A stretch of 64,000 bases of DNA from an uncultured Pelagibacteraceae bacterium (GCA_902605865.1 CACLEJ010000004.1:62001-126000), one strand, 5' to 3'; positions 34,345 to 44,120 are shown, numbered from the stretch's first letter. Made by a program: numbers and translations. Notes: generated by a model from the sequence alone, not told the origin.

Positions 34345-35511
34345 ATGAATAAAAATGTATGGTTGCTATTCGCTAGCAATGCATGTGCGTTTTCAGTTGC
34401 ACCTGTAACAGTGTTTTTAAGTGGAATAATTGGATCTAGCATAAGCCCAATTAAATCCTTGTCGACTTTACCAATGTCGTTATCAATTGTAGGCACAGCT
34501 CTTTTTATAATAGCTGCTTCAAAAATAATGAGTATCACTGGTAGAAAAAAAGGCTTTATATTATCATCCATAACAAGCTCATTGTTTGCTTTACTGGCAG
34601 CCTATGCAGTGATGAAACAAAATTTTATTCTTTACTCATTCTCATGCTTTTCACTTGGATTTGGGATGGCATTTGCTCATCAATATCGTTTTGCTGCTGC
34701 TGAAAGTGTAGATAAAAAACATGCTCCAAAGGCTATTTCCTTATTACTCTTTGCAGGAATTTTATCAGCTCTACTAGGTCCTAATCTAGCAAATCTTGGA
34801 AAGAGTATTATTTCAGAGGGTTTATATGTCGGCTCTTATCTATGTTTGTCATTATTAACTTTATCATCAATTATTTTTTTAGTTTTTTATAATGAAAAGA
34901 AAGTTACTGAGAAAAAAAAAATTTCAAGAGGAAGATCAATTTTAGAATTAATTTCCCAACCAAGGTTTCTTCAGGCATTAGTCTCCTCATCTTTTGCTTA
35001 TGCAGTAATGTCTTTTTTAATGACCGCTACTCCAATAAGCATGCATATTAATGATAATATGTCTTTAAACAGCACCAGTTTTGTAATTCAATTACACATA
35101 ATTAGCATGTTCCTGCCAGCATTAGTTACTGGAAATCTAATTAAAAAATTCGGACACAGCAAAATTATGTATTGTGGCGTATTATTTTTTATAATCACAA
35201 TATTTCTGAGTTATCTTGATCAAACAGTTACAAACTATTTATTTTCATTAATATTTTTAGGTCTTGGATGGAATTTTCTATTTATATCAGGGACAAGCTT
35301 ACTTGTAATAAATTATAGAGAAGAAGAAAGGTTTAGAGCTCAAGGCTTTAATGATTTTATAGTTTTTTCAATTCAAGCTACTGCAAGTTTAACAGCAGGT
35401 GTTGTTTTAAGTTATACTAGCTGGAAAACAATGAATATTCTTTGCATACCTTTTTTAATTATAATTATTTTTACAACACTAAGAGCAGATAGATTATCAA
35501 GAAAAGTTTAA
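34345..35511 (+). CDS. Major facilitator superfamily transporter
   Basis: A 388-residue protein with about twelve hydrophobic segments. The loop SITGRKKGF after helix 2 fits the MFS A-motif, and the duplicated GFGMAFAHQYRFAAAES region lies in helices 4-5. It resembles the YbfB/efflux type of MFS but the substrate is unknown. It starts seven bases after the permease stop and is probably read through from the glycine-betaine operon, where it could export or exchange a related solute. That link is positional only. Confidence 0.87.
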   Translation: MNKNVWLLFASNACAFSVAPVTVFLSGIIGSSISPIKSLSTLPMSLSIVGTALFIIAASKIMSITGRKKGFILSSITSSLFALLAAYAVMKQNFILYSFSCFSLGFGMAFAHQYRFAAAESVDKKHAPKAISLLLFAGILSALLGPNLANLGKSIISEGLYVGSYLCLSLLTLSSIIFLVFYNEKKVTEKKKISRGRSILELISQPRFLQALVSSSFAYAVMSFLMTATPISMHINDNMSLNSTSFVIQLHIISMFLPALVTGNLIKKFGHSKIMYCGVLFFIITIFLSYLDQTVTNYLFSLIFLGLGWNFLFISGTSLLVINYREEERFRAQGFNDFIVFSIQATASLTAGVVLSYTSWKTMNILCIPFLIIIIFTTLRADRLSRKV

Positions 35512-35575
35512 TTCTTACAGGCCGTGTCAACTTGTAACAGATATTTCTTATTGTAAGATTATTTTAAAAGCATAT

Positions 35576-36028
35576 ATGCATCCCATGAAATCACACAATA
35601 AATTTTTAATTATCACTACATTTTTATTATCAACACTTTTTGCTAATATCGGTTTAGCTGCAGATGTAACAGTAGAAATGTTAAATAGACTGGATAAACA
35701 GTCAAATGTTTTTGAGCCAAAGATAGTAAGAGTAAACGTTGGAGATACAGTTCTTTGGAAAGCTAAAGACAAAGGTCACAACGTTGAATTTATTAAAAAA
35801 GGAGTTCCAGAAGGCGTTGGTAAATTTAAGTCAAAATTCAATAAGGATGTTGAATACAAATTTGAAATTCCTGGAATTTACGCATACTGGTGCACACCCC
35901 ATAAAAATATGGGCATGATTGGTTTTGTAGTTGTTGGTGATGATAAATCAAACCTAGAAGCAATAAAAAAACTTAGATTTTCGTCAAAATCTAAGAAAAT
36001 GGCACCAGATTTAATAAATTCACTCTAA
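35576..36028 (+). CDS. Pseudoazurin (type 1 copper protein)
   Basis: A 150-residue exported protein (signal peptide ends near AALAAD-like LAAD, residues 26-30). The type 1 copper ligands are His68 (DKGHNVEF), Cys106, His109 and Met114 (YWCTPHKNMGM), exactly the pseudoazurin spacing. It carries single electrons in the periplasm, usually to nitrite or nitrous oxide reductases or oxidases; none of those is in the window. A second ATG at 35585 is an equally good start. It ends in a four-base overlap with the convergent HAD gene. Confidence 0.92.
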   Translation: MHPMKSHNKFLIITTFLLSTLFANIGLAADVTVEMLNRLDKQSNVFEPKIVRVNVGDTVLWKAKDKGHNVEFIKKGVPEGVGKFKSKFNKDVEYKFEIPGIYAYWCTPHKNMGMIGFVVVGDDKSNLEAIKKLRFSSKSKKMAPDLINSL

Positions 36029-36684
36029 TTAAATATTAAATCAGTTTTTAACTTTCTTACCCTAATCATTGAGTTTTTGAACTCACTATCGGTGTGAAAG
36101 TTTCCTGGAAAAGCAATACAATTAATTTTTGCTTTAACAGCTGATTTTAGGCTAATTTCGGTATCTTCAATTGCAATACATTCATCATTTTTTAATTTAA
36201 GTTTCTTTAAACAGTGTTTGTAAACTTCTAATTTTGATTTTGTATTTTTATTTCCAGTGATATTACCAATATAATTAAAATCTTTCTTCTTAAGATATTT
36301 TACTGTGGAAAAAAAAACTGAATCAATATTATTTTTTGTTGTAGATGTAGCAAATCCTATTTTTATTTTGTTTCTTTTACAGTAACTGATAATATCTAAG
36401 ACTCCAGGTCTTGGTTTTATTTTATTTTTTTTTAAATAATTATTAAATATTAATGTTTTTAAATTTCTTATTTTTTTTGCATTAGTAGATGTATTATTTT
36501 CTAAACTATATTTCCTAACTCTTTTCTCTCCGCCTGGTTTTTTTAACATTGATTTATAAATTTTTTTACTCCAGTACCAATTTAATCCTACTTTTTGAAA
36601 TGCTTGATTAAAACAATTTCTTTGTATATCAGAGGTCTCAATAATTGTTCCAATTGAACCAAATAAGACTGCTTTGATTGTCAT
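36025..36684 (-). CDS. HAD-superfamily protein with degenerate motif I
   Basis: A 219-residue CbbY-like HAD protein. The start is the ATG at 36684, which overlaps the permease stop as TAATG. The open frame extends further upstream, but that part is not protein-like. Motif I, normally DxDGT, reads FGSIGTI here: Gly9 and Ile11 replace the nucleophile and acid/base aspartates. Motif II (GFATSTT), motif III lysine (NTKSKLEVYK) and motif IV (CIAIEDTEISLKSA) are retained. It should therefore lack normal phosphatase activity but may still bind a phosphorylated ligand. It is the last gene of the sugar-type ABC operon. Confidence 0.82.
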   Translation of the reverse strand: MTIKAVLFGSIGTIIETSDIQRNCFNQAFQKVGLNWYWSKKIYKSMLKKPGGEKRVRKYSLENNTSTNAKKIRNLKTLIFNNYLKKNKIKPRPGVLDIISYCKRNKIKIGFATSTTKNNIDSVFFSTVKYLKKKDFNYIGNITGNKNTKSKLEVYKHCLKKLKLKNDECIAIEDTEISLKSAVKAKINCIAFPGNFHTDSEFKNSMIRVRKLKTDLIFN

Positions 36685-37565
36685 TAGCCTTTGATGGCAC
36701 CAGCGGTTAATCCACTTATAACCTGTCTTTGAAAAAACATTACTAATAGAAATAATGGAGCGGTAGCAGACACAACTGCAGATACAGCCCACATTAAATT
36801 TCCTTCATGCTGGTTGGTTCCAAGATAACTTTGAATTTTAGGAACCATCGTGTGGTTCTCTTGATTTAACAATAAAGCTGTTACTGTAAAATCATTATAA
36901 GCTAACATGAGACTAAACAATCCAGCTGTGATTACTCCAGGCCACATCACAGGCATTATAATATGTCTAAAGGCTTGGAAATATGAACAACCATCAATCA
37001 AGGCACTTTCATCCAATTCTTTAGGCACAGTTTTAAAAAAAGAATAAAGCAGCCATAAGGTAAAAGGTTGATTAATTGCAACAAGCACTACAATTGTAGT
37101 TGGTAAAATTCCCCAGATTTGTAATTGAAAAAAAGGAAATAGATAACCTGACACCAATGTTATATGCGGCATTGCTCTGAAAATTAAAGCAATAATTAAA
37201 ATCCAAAATGCATAATTCTTTGTAGATCTGGATAGTGCGTATGCTCCTAATGTGCCAAGAAATAATGAAATTGAAACAACACTTATTGTAACTATCACTG
37301 TGTTTCTTGAAGCTTTCCAAAATTCACCTTCAAACCACGCTCCACTATAAGCTTCCTTGGTAAATCTAGCGCCAGTTTCAATTAAAGTATTAAAAGCTGT
37401 TATTGCATACCACCAATCAGCTCTTGAGAAAAAGTCAGCTCTGACTTTAAAGGATCCCCAAAACGTCCAAATAAATGGAAAACATGCAAGTAACAACCAT
37501 ATAACTATAAATATTGTGTTGAAGGTTTTTAAACTGTTTGATTTTTTATCTAATCCAAAATCCAT
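36684..37565 (-). CDS. Carbohydrate ABC transporter permease (MalG/UgpE type)
   Basis: A 293-residue permease with six membrane segments. The EAA loop is ELDESALIDGCSYFQAFRHIIMPVMWPG, matching MalG-type proteins, and the C-terminus ends FQRQVISGLTAGAIKG, which is nearly universal in them. It dimerises with the permease encoded just upstream. Its stop overlaps the start of the HAD gene by one base. Transported compound unknown. Confidence 0.92.
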   Translation of the reverse strand: MDFGLDKKSNSLKTFNTIFIVIWLLLACFPFIWTFWGSFKVRADFFSRADWWYAITAFNTLIETGARFTKEAYSGAWFEGEFWKASRNTVIVTISVVSISLFLGTLGAYALSRSTKNYAFWILIIALIFRAMPHITLVSGYLFPFFQLQIWGILPTTIVVLVAINQPFTLWLLYSFFKTVPKELDESALIDGCSYFQAFRHIIMPVMWPGVITAGLFSLMLAYNDFTVTALLLNQENHTMVPKIQSYLGTNQHEGNLMWAVSAVVSATAPLFLLVMFFQRQVISGLTAGAIKG

Positions 37566-37567
37566 AA

Positions 37568-38596
37568 TTATCTATTTGTTCTAAACTCTTTCCAAGTTCT
37601 CAGTAAAACTGGCGTTAAAATTATTGAAATTCCTACAATAGTCATAATCGATGTTGCTGCTGCTGATCCAAATAAAATTACTTCCTCATTAACTAAGTTA
37701 TCATAAATCAACCAAGATAAAGATTGGGCACTACCTTCAGCACTAAAACCTATGATAGGTTCAAATACTCTAAAATTATCCATTAATGAAATTAAAGCAA
37801 CAAAGGTAACTACAGGATATATATGTGGTAAAACTATATGTTTAACTCTTTGAAATCTTGAAGCACCATCTATAATTGAAGCTTCTAATGGTTCTTGTGG
37901 AACAGTTTGAAGTGCTGCATAAAAAACAACAAAAGCAAAAGGGGAGTGATGCCAAACTCCATAAATAATAATTGTAATCCAAGTTAAAGCTTTTGATGAT
38001 TTAACAGATAAGTAAGGATCATCCATTAATATTTGAAGATTTGCACCTATAATTCCTTCTGCATCAATCATCCAGAATAATACTAGAGAACCTACCAAAG
38101 GAGTTACAATCATTGGTAAAATTGTACCAAAAATAAGGGGACCTCTAATTTTTCTAGAAATTGCGTTTAGACTTAGTGCAATAATAAATCCTAAAAGCAG
38201 AACACATGGTGTAACAATTACACAATAGGTTAAGGTAAATACTAAAGCTTTGTAAAACGGAAGATTTCCTACCTTGCCAATAAATTCTCCAACTGATTTA
38301 CTCTCACTCCAAAATTCTGACATTTGATCAGATGCCAAGTGATTTCTATCAATGTATGTACCAAAACCATTAAATTTTCCTAATGGTTTCTCTTCTTTAA
38401 TTTTTGAAGTAGCTTCTTGATCTACAACTACTGATGTTTTGCATCCAAATGGATCACATTTTTTAACTTCAATAAGTATTTGATCATGTTGAGCGTAAAA
38501 AGATTGAATACCTGTTGAAATAATTGGCAGCCCAATGAATAAAATCATTGCTAATCCTGCTGGGAAAAAAAACCAGAAAAAACTTCTATTGGGCAT
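37568..38596 (-). CDS. Carbohydrate ABC transporter permease (MalF/UgpA type)
   Basis: A 342-residue permease. A first membrane helix is followed by an unusually long periplasmic loop of roughly 90 residues (31-120), which includes two cysteines in KKCDPFGCKTS that could form a disulfide. The remaining five helices and the EAA loop EPLEASIIDGASRFQRVKHIVLPH are standard. Enlarged loops of this kind are known from MalF. The next permease gene begins two bases after this stop. Confidence 0.91.
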   Translation of the reverse strand: MPNRSFFWFFFPAGLAMILFIGLPIISTGIQSFYAQHDQILIEVKKCDPFGCKTSVVVDQEATSKIKEEKPLGKFNGFGTYIDRNHLASDQMSEFWSESKSVGEFIGKVGNLPFYKALVFTLTYCVIVTPCVLLLGFIIALSLNAISRKIRGPLIFGTILPMIVTPLVGSLVLFWMIDAEGIIGANLQILMDDPYLSVKSSKALTWITIIIYGVWHHSPFAFVVFYAALQTVPQEPLEASIIDGASRFQRVKHIVLPHIYPVVTFVALISLMDNFRVFEPIIGFSAEGSAQSLSWLIYDNLVNEEVILFGSAAATSIMTIVGISIILTPVLLRTWKEFRTNR

Positions 38597-38605
38597 GATA
38601 AATAT

Positions 38606-38635
38606 TTAAGTGGGGATAATCATACCCCCACTTAA
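38606..38635 (-). terminator. Hairpin between binding-protein and permease genes (sugar-type ABC)
   Basis: A perfect 10-bp stem (TTAAGTGGGG / CCCCACTTAA) with a 10-base loop fills most of the 51-base gap. No T-run follows in the direction of transcription, and the next ATG is only nine bases away, so it may also affect translation of the permease. Confidence 0.7.
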
Positions 38636-38647
38636 TCAATTTATATT

Positions 38648-39868
38648 TTATAGAAAACCTTGTTCTTTTGCTTTAGTGATATAAGCGGCTTCAACATCTT
38701 TCAATGCTTGCTCAGCTGACTCATTTCCTTGCAAAAACTCAACAATTTCACTACCCAAAGCACCATGCATTAATCCCATTTGTGGTAACATTGGATAAGG
38801 TTTTGCTCCCATCTTAACTGCTTCAATTACTCCAACAGATTTTGGACCAGGCACAAAACCTTCAACTAACCAAACAGCTTGATCAGCTGCTTTTGCAACC
38901 ATATCTTTTGAAGATGCTGCATGAGCCATTGCTCTAAATGAAGCTTCTGCGTCTGCATCAGATCTATTTTTAGCAAGTGTAAATCCATCCCACCAAAGTG
39001 TTGCTGCTGGAATGTTACCACCACCAACTGTTGCAGGAGCAACTAATTTAGTAGCAGCAGTTATTTTCGCATCACCTTCATCGTCAAGTAATGTTCCAGA
39101 TCTAGATGCCCATAATGTCATAATTGCAACATTTCCAGATTCCCACTCAACTTTGATAGCTTCACTATCATGCGTTAAATAATCAGGGTTACTTAAATCA
39201 GCCAGTTTTTTTAACATATTCAAAGTTGCTACACCTTTAGCATTATTGATGTTTGGTTGTGCACCACCATCTTTAAAGAATTCACCACCATGACCAATGT
39301 ACATGTTTACAAATTCTTCAGCTAAATTCCAACCTGCTTTGTAAGCTGCTGCATAAGGATATTTCATTTTCCCAGCTGCTCTGATTTTTTCAGCAGCCGC
39401 TACAACTTCCTCGTAAGTTTTTGGAATAGCAATTCCATTTTCTTTTAAAACATCTGTTCTTACATAAAGATGTTGAGTATTAGCCATAAATGCTACAGCC
39501 ATTACTTTTCCATCAATTGTAATGAGTTGTGACTCTTGAATTCCTTTACCATATTTTTTAACTAGATCATTCATTGGTCTAATTAAATCAGCATTCATTA
39601 ATGGAACTATAGAACTATTAGCAGCAACTCTAACTGAAAACTCTGAAGGATTTGCTGTTAAAGCTGGTACTGCAATTTTGTTGTGTTCAGCTGAGTGAGT
39701 GACTTTAAAGTCAGCACTTCCTTTACATTCTTTTGCAGTTTCAACTAAAGTTCTTAGAGCAGGAAAATCATTTGCTAAAATATTTATTGATCCACTTTTA
39801 ATGTTACAGTCAGCGTTAGCTACTGTTCCAAAAAGTAAAAACAATAAAGTAACTAGTATTTTTTTCAT
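38648..39868 (-). CDS. ABC transporter substrate-binding protein, family 1 (sugar type)
   Basis: A 406-residue exported protein with a signal peptide of about 19 residues (MKKILVTLLFLLFGTVANA). Cys21 and Cys48 of the mature protein could pair. The pattern FSVRVAANSSIVPLMNADLIRP, YPYAAAYKAGWNLAEEFVNM and GNVAIMTLWASRSG fits the COG1653 class of sugar, polyol and glycerol-phosphate binders. A ribosome site (AGAGAG) precedes the ATG. It serves the two permeases downstream; the ATPase is probably the one at 44121 on the opposite strand. Confidence 0.9.
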   Translation of the reverse strand: MKKILVTLLFLLFGTVANADCNIKSGSINILANDFPALRTLVETAKECKGSADFKVTHSAEHNKIAVPALTANPSEFSVRVAANSSIVPLMNADLIRPMNDLVKKYGKGIQESQLITIDGKVMAVAFMANTQHLYVRTDVLKENGIAIPKTYEEVVAAAEKIRAAGKMKYPYAAAYKAGWNLAEEFVNMYIGHGGEFFKDGGAQPNINNAKGVATLNMLKKLADLSNPDYLTHDSEAIKVEWESGNVAIMTLWASRSGTLLDDEGDAKITAATKLVAPATVGGGNIPAATLWWDGFTLAKNRSDADAEASFRAMAHAASSKDMVAKAADQAVWLVEGFVPGPKSVGVIEAVKMGAKPYPMLPQMGLMHGALGSEIVEFLQGNESAEQALKDVEAAYITKAKEQGFL

Positions 39869-39948
39869 ATTATTCTCTCTTTTGTTAGTATTAATTAGTT
39901 TTACTTGTGAAAAATATACATATACGGTTAAGTTTATAAAAGTAAAAA

Positions 39949-41076
39949 TTAGATTTGTTTTGACGCAATTTCAGCACCTGCGACAAGTGCTTCAAGTTTT
40001 TTGTAAACAATATCTTCATCTACATTTCCATAGCCTGCAAAGGTACTAAATCCACAATCTGTTCCTGCCATTAATTGATTTGGCTCTAGTACTCTAGAAA
40101 AGGCTAAAATTCTATGTTTTACAACATCTGGATGTTCAATAAAGTTAGAAGTAGACTCAATAACCCCTGGAATTATCATCTTATCTTTGGGTACTTTTAT
40201 ATTTTCAAAAACTTCCCATTCATGGGCATGTCTAGGGTTAGCAGACTCTATTAAATATTTACTCACATTTGCCTTAAAAGCTAATCCAATTATTTTATCT
40301 AAACCAATATCATGAGTATGAGGTCCTTCATAATTTCCCCAGCAAATATGCATTCTTACTCTAGTGGGGTCTATATTAGATAATGAATTATTTAAAACTT
40401 CCACATGTTTGTTTGCTCTTTCCAAAAAATCTTTTTCTGAAATTTCCTTGTAAATCATATGTCTTGATAGTGCGAGATCTGGACAATCAATTTGAATAGA
40501 TAACCCACTCTCAGTTATTTTCTCATATTCAAACTTCATTATATCTGACAGTTTCTCAAGATACTCATCGTCGTTTTTATAAAACTTGTTGGGTAAAAAA
40601 TTACATATAACTCCTGGAGATGGACAATTCATAAATCCATCATTATGTGTATTTTGTTCTAAAGCATTTTTAAAATTAAGAATATCTTTGTTAATTGAAA
40701 CTTCATCTTTTATTTTCAATTCACTTGTACAACATGGTCTTTTATATGTTGGAGTACCACCTGATAGAATAAGTTTTTTTTTAAAAGATGGAAAATCATC
40801 TAAGTCTTTTGGAGCTTTTCTTTCACTTTCTCCAGAGAAACCCTCAACTCTATCTTTAATGTAAGTTGCGTAACTTATTTTTGACATTTCTCCATCGCTA
40901 ACAGAGTCTATTCCGGTATTAATTTGCTTTTTTACAACTTCAGATACATTTTTTTTAACCATTGCATCAAAGCTGCTAATATCTATTTTTTCTTGATTAT
41001 CTTTAGAGGCAAGAAGACTGGAGAGTTCGTTTGATCTTGGTAGACTTCCAACATGTGTAGTTTTTATTTTAACCAT
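39949..41076 (-). CDS. MetE C-terminal-like / cobalamin-independent methyltransferase family protein
   Basis: A 375-residue UROD/MetE-like TIM-barrel protein. The N-terminus KTTHVGSLPRSNEL is the usual one. Candidate zinc ligands are His and Cys in RMHICWGNYEGPH, a Glu in YLIESANPRHAHEWEVF and Cys in MAGTDCGFSTFAG. Proteins of this short type lack the N-terminal half of MetE and can transfer methyl or alkyl groups between thiols, including methionine synthesis with unusual donors. Its start overlaps the stop of the tandem-NTF2 gene by eight bases, so it belongs to the unusual catabolic cluster rather than to a methionine operon. Confidence 0.83.
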   Translation of the reverse strand: MVKIKTTHVGSLPRSNELSSLLASKDNQEKIDISSFDAMVKKNVSEVVKKQINTGIDSVSDGEMSKISYATYIKDRVEGFSGESERKAPKDLDDFPSFKKKLILSGGTPTYKRPCCTSELKIKDEVSINKDILNFKNALEQNTHNDGFMNCPSPGVICNFLPNKFYKNDDEYLEKLSDIMKFEYEKITESGLSIQIDCPDLALSRHMIYKEISEKDFLERANKHVEVLNNSLSNIDPTRVRMHICWGNYEGPHTHDIGLDKIIGLAFKANVSKYLIESANPRHAHEWEVFENIKVPKDKMIIPGVIESTSNFIEHPDVVKHRILAFSRVLEPNQLMAGTDCGFSTFAGYGNVDEDIVYKKLEALVAGAEIASKQI

Positions 41077-42037
41077 GGTTCAATAATATTTGTTTCCATA
41101 TAGCAACTTCATCAAATAAAACCCATTCTCTAATAATTGAGTTATTATTAAATTCAGCATGGTTAATACCCATTATAAATATTTTTTTATTTGATGCTTT
41201 ACCATATTCATCACTTTCATTAGCATGCTCCCCTTCTAAAAACCATCTGGCTGATACTCTTGGATTTTTCTCTGGCTCTTCTAAAAATCCAACATGCTCA
41301 ATACTGAATTTTATATTTGTGAATATTTTCTTAATGGAATTCCATTTTTCAATAATATCTTCTCTTCCGTGACCAAGTTTATTTCCTGGCCAAAACAAAT
41401 TTGCAGCTCTGTCATAATCTTCATATTCGTAACTTTTATTAAAGATATTACTTAACACCTGCGTATATTTCTCAGCGATTGATCCATCTTTATAACTCTC
41501 TGCTTTATAATCTGAATTTTTATCAGAATTAGCATCATACAATTTACTTGAATTTGATACGCCTCCTTCCTTTTCAATCATTTTTCTAGCAAACTCCTCT
41601 GGGGAATAACCAATCTGTCTGACCATTGCTCCTTGATCTCTAACGATCCATTCATCATAAACTTGATTATTCTTACAAGCACAATCAGCAATAACCCTAT
41701 AATAAATATCTTTACCAGTGGGTTCACCATAAAAGCCTTTTCCAAGATGAGTTCCTTTGCTTAAAATTCTATGTGATGAGTGATATCCCATTTCATCATT
41801 GCCATTCCAAATAACATCTTCACCTAGTAACTGCCTGTTTGGGAATTCTTTTAAAGTAGAATAGGTAGAGTTTATAACAGGTTTATTTCCATATGTTATA
41901 CCAAATGGCGATCTAACAGGAATATTCTTAGTATAAAACTCACCAATAGACTCAACATCTTTATTTTCCCAAATTTGTTCTGTAATTTTTAAAATAAAGT
42001 CTGGAAAGTCTTTATATTTTTTATCAAAACCTTTCAT
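41069..42037 (-). CDS. Tandem NTF2-like (SnoaL-type) protein
   Basis: About 322 residues from the ATG at 42037, which overlaps the cupin stop as TAATG; an upstream frame extension is ignored. Two NTF2-like halves are visible. The first covers residues about 10-150 (YHSSHRILSKGTHLGKG, VIADCACKNNQVYDEWIVRDQGAMVRQIG) and the second about 185-322 (NLFWPGNKLGHGREDIIEKW, HAEFNNNSIIREWVLFDEVAIWKQ). Family members include ester cyclases, aldol-type cyclases and isomerases. A related tandem protein is encoded divergently at 43034. The substrate is unknown. Confidence 0.8.
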   Translation of the reverse strand: MKGFDKKYKDFPDFILKITEQIWENKDVESIGEFYTKNIPVRSPFGITYGNKPVINSTYSTLKEFPNRQLLGEDVIWNGNDEMGYHSSHRILSKGTHLGKGFYGEPTGKDIYYRVIADCACKNNQVYDEWIVRDQGAMVRQIGYSPEEFARKMIEKEGGVSNSSKLYDANSDKNSDYKAESYKDGSIAEKYTQVLSNIFNKSYEYEDYDRAANLFWPGNKLGHGREDIIEKWNSIKKIFTNIKFSIEHVGFLEEPEKNPRVSARWFLEGEHANESDEYGKASNKKIFIMGINHAEFNNNSIIREWVLFDEVAIWKQILLNHG

Positions 42038-42981
42038 TAGATGCTTGATACACAATTAAGATACGAAACTTCGCTTTCATTAATCTCAATATTAATATTC
42101 ACACCTAATGGAACTGAAAGAGTATCTTTAAAATTTATTTCTTTTGATAAATCTTCCATTTCAATTTTCCATTTTCCTTTTTGTGAGAAAAGTATTGTCG
42201 GTTTATTAAAAATTAAATCTTCAACTCTGCCTTTTTTTGATTTTAAAGTACTTAAACTAAAACCTGTATCTTGTTTTATTATTGGATTAATAGACTTATC
42301 TTGAAATATGTTTCCTAGTATGTGTGAAATTTTAATATTATCTCCAATATCTATTTCATTTTGAATTCTATTGCTGAGACTAGATATATTGCTTTGTAAT
42401 TGATCTAACTTGTAATTATTAAATTTTTTTATTTCATCATTAGATATAGGTTCTAATAATCTCCTGCCATTTGGTATTGCTTTAATATTTAGATCGATTA
42501 ATGAATTATCATCTAAAAGCGCCATACCTGTCTTTTTTGCTCTCTCTAATACCTCAGGTATCCAAGTGACAATTCCTGGATCATCACCTCCTAGTACAAC
42601 AAAAATTAAACCTTCTTCATCACCAGCATTTTCAAATGCTCTAAACATATTTGTTGGCATTGAAATAATGTCTCCTGGACTTAAAATCGTTTCATCTTTG
42701 CCCTCAGACCCCCAATAAAATCTCCATTTACCTGAATATATTATGAATACTTCTGCTGTTAAATGGCTATGTAAACCCGATCCATTAAAGGGTTTTGCTG
42801 ATACTGCACCTAAATTAAAACCATGGGGCTCAGATATTTTTATTGATTGGTCAGCGTCTTCTGCAACACCTGGACCTAAAATAGAATAATTTTTTCTTTC
42901 TTTGTGTCCATCTAATTTACCCTCAACAAATGGTAAAGTGCTTGGAATTAAATCTTTAAATTTTGCTAGTCTAATATTCAT
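42037..42981 (-). CDS. Cupin-domain protein
   Basis: A 314-residue protein. One clear cupin domain lies at residues about 45-135, with metal ligands in GSGLHSHLTAEVFIIYSGKWRF and the second motif GDIISMPTNMFRAFENAG; the second half (about 215-314) looks like a degenerate cupin without ligands. The bicupin layout resembles dioxygenases and isomerases of acidic substrates. It is the first gene of a leftward unit (cupin, tandem NTF2, MetE-like), each joined by a short overlap. It runs divergently from the second tandem-NTF2 gene over 52 bases. Confidence 0.82.
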   Translation of the reverse strand: MNIRLAKFKDLIPSTLPFVEGKLDGHKERKNYSILGPGVAEDADQSIKISEPHGFNLGAVSAKPFNGSGLHSHLTAEVFIIYSGKWRFYWGSEGKDETILSPGDIISMPTNMFRAFENAGDEEGLIFVVLGGDDPGIVTWIPEVLERAKKTGMALLDDNSLIDLNIKAIPNGRRLLEPISNDEIKKFNNYKLDQLQSNISSLSNRIQNEIDIGDNIKISHILGNIFQDKSINPIIKQDTGFSLSTLKSKKGRVEDLIFNKPTILFSQKGKWKIEMEDLSKEINFKDTLSVPLGVNINIEINESEVSYLNCVSSI

Positions 42982-43033
42982 ATTTTTTTAATTATAATAT
43001 TGTGATACACGAATATTTCCAATAAATAAATAT

Positions 43034-44119
43034 ATGCAAATAGAACAATTTGATACAGGTCTAAAAACAAAAACAAATGTACAGAACATTGTTCTTTCAC
43101 CTGAAGAAAATTTAGAAAATAAAAAATTAGTTAGAGGTTATTTAAATAAAATCGTCACTTCAGGAATAAATGAAATCGATAGTAATTTAGATGAAGCTTT
43201 TACAGCTGATGTTAAGATAAATAGTTTTTATCCAATTAATGAATTTACAGGAGTTAAAAATTTAAAAGATAAAATTTGGTTACCATTATTTGAAGCATTT
43301 CCTGATCTTGAAAGAAGAGAAAATATTGTTGTTGGAGGAGCCTTCAGAGATAAAATTTTGATAGGATCATACTCTGTTTTATCAGGTTATTTTAGAAATT
43401 CATGGCTAGGAATAAAACCAAATCATAAAATGATAAATCTTCGATGTTGTGAAATTCATGAGCTTAAAGAAAAAAAAATAATCGAGAGTCATATCTTAAT
43501 TGATGTTATGGACTTTTTAAGACAATGTGGCATCTCCTCAATCAATCCATCAAGAGGTTCAGAGGGAGCTTGGCTTCCACCAATAAATACAGATGGGGTA
43601 AATTTTTTTGAAAAAAATTTAGAGGTTTCAAATTCAAATTTAAAACAAGCCTTGGAAATGGGAAGAAGTTTGAATATAAAACCAGAGAAAGAAAATCTCT
43701 CAGATAATGAATTAAAAGAAAGATTATTAAATCATCCCCAAAAAGAATATTGGCATGAAAAAATGATTTGGTACGGTCCATGTGGAATAGGCACTTCAAG
43801 ATCACTAGAGGGATTTATTGATATGCATCAATTACCATTTAGAAGATCATTTACTGAAAGAGATTATTTTAAGCTAGGACATTATTGTGAAATAGGGGAT
43901 GGTAAATTTTCACTATGTGCAGGTTGGCATAGTTTAGAGGCGAACTATGGTTCAAACGATTGGTTGGGATATAAAGCAAATAATCAAAAATTAACTATGA
44001 GAGTTATGGATTTTTATCATCATGATGAGGGAAAAATCCGTGAAAATTGGGTACCAATTGATATACTTCACATTCTAAAACAAATCGGTATTGATGTTTT
44101 AGATAATATTAAAGGCTAA
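43034..44119 (+). CDS. Tandem NTF2-like (SnoaL-type ester cyclase) protein
   Basis: A 361-residue protein with two NTF2-like halves joined by a lysine- and glutamate-rich linker. The first has SFYPINEFTGVKNLKDKIW, FPDLERRENIVVGG and HILIDVMDFLRQCG. The second has RSFTERDYFKLGHYCEIGDG and HDEGKIRENWVPIDILHILKQIG. Both end in the helix pattern of SnoaL-like ester cyclases. It is divergent from the cupin gene and one base ahead of the ATPase gene, so transport and catabolic genes are joined here. No catalytic residues are assigned with confidence. Confidence 0.8.
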   Translation: MQIEQFDTGLKTKTNVQNIVLSPEENLENKKLVRGYLNKIVTSGINEIDSNLDEAFTADVKINSFYPINEFTGVKNLKDKIWLPLFEAFPDLERRENIVVGGAFRDKILIGSYSVLSGYFRNSWLGIKPNHKMINLRCCEIHELKEKKIIESHILIDVMDFLRQCGISSINPSRGSEGAWLPPINTDGVNFFEKNLEVSNSNLKQALEMGRSLNIKPEKENLSDNELKERLLNHPQKEYWHEKMIWYGPCGIGTSRSLEGFIDMHQLPFRRSFTERDYFKLGHYCEIGDGKFSLCAGWHSLEANYGSNDWLGYKANNQKLTMRVMDFYHHDEGKIRENWVPIDILHILKQIGIDVLDNIKG

Positions 44120-44120
44120 A

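Noticed and set aside
36685..36792. N-terminal extension of the HAD frame beyond 36684
   Set aside because: The extra 36 residues are cysteine- and tryptophan-rich and lie in another frame of the permease gene; the ATG overlapping the permease stop gives the normal HAD start.
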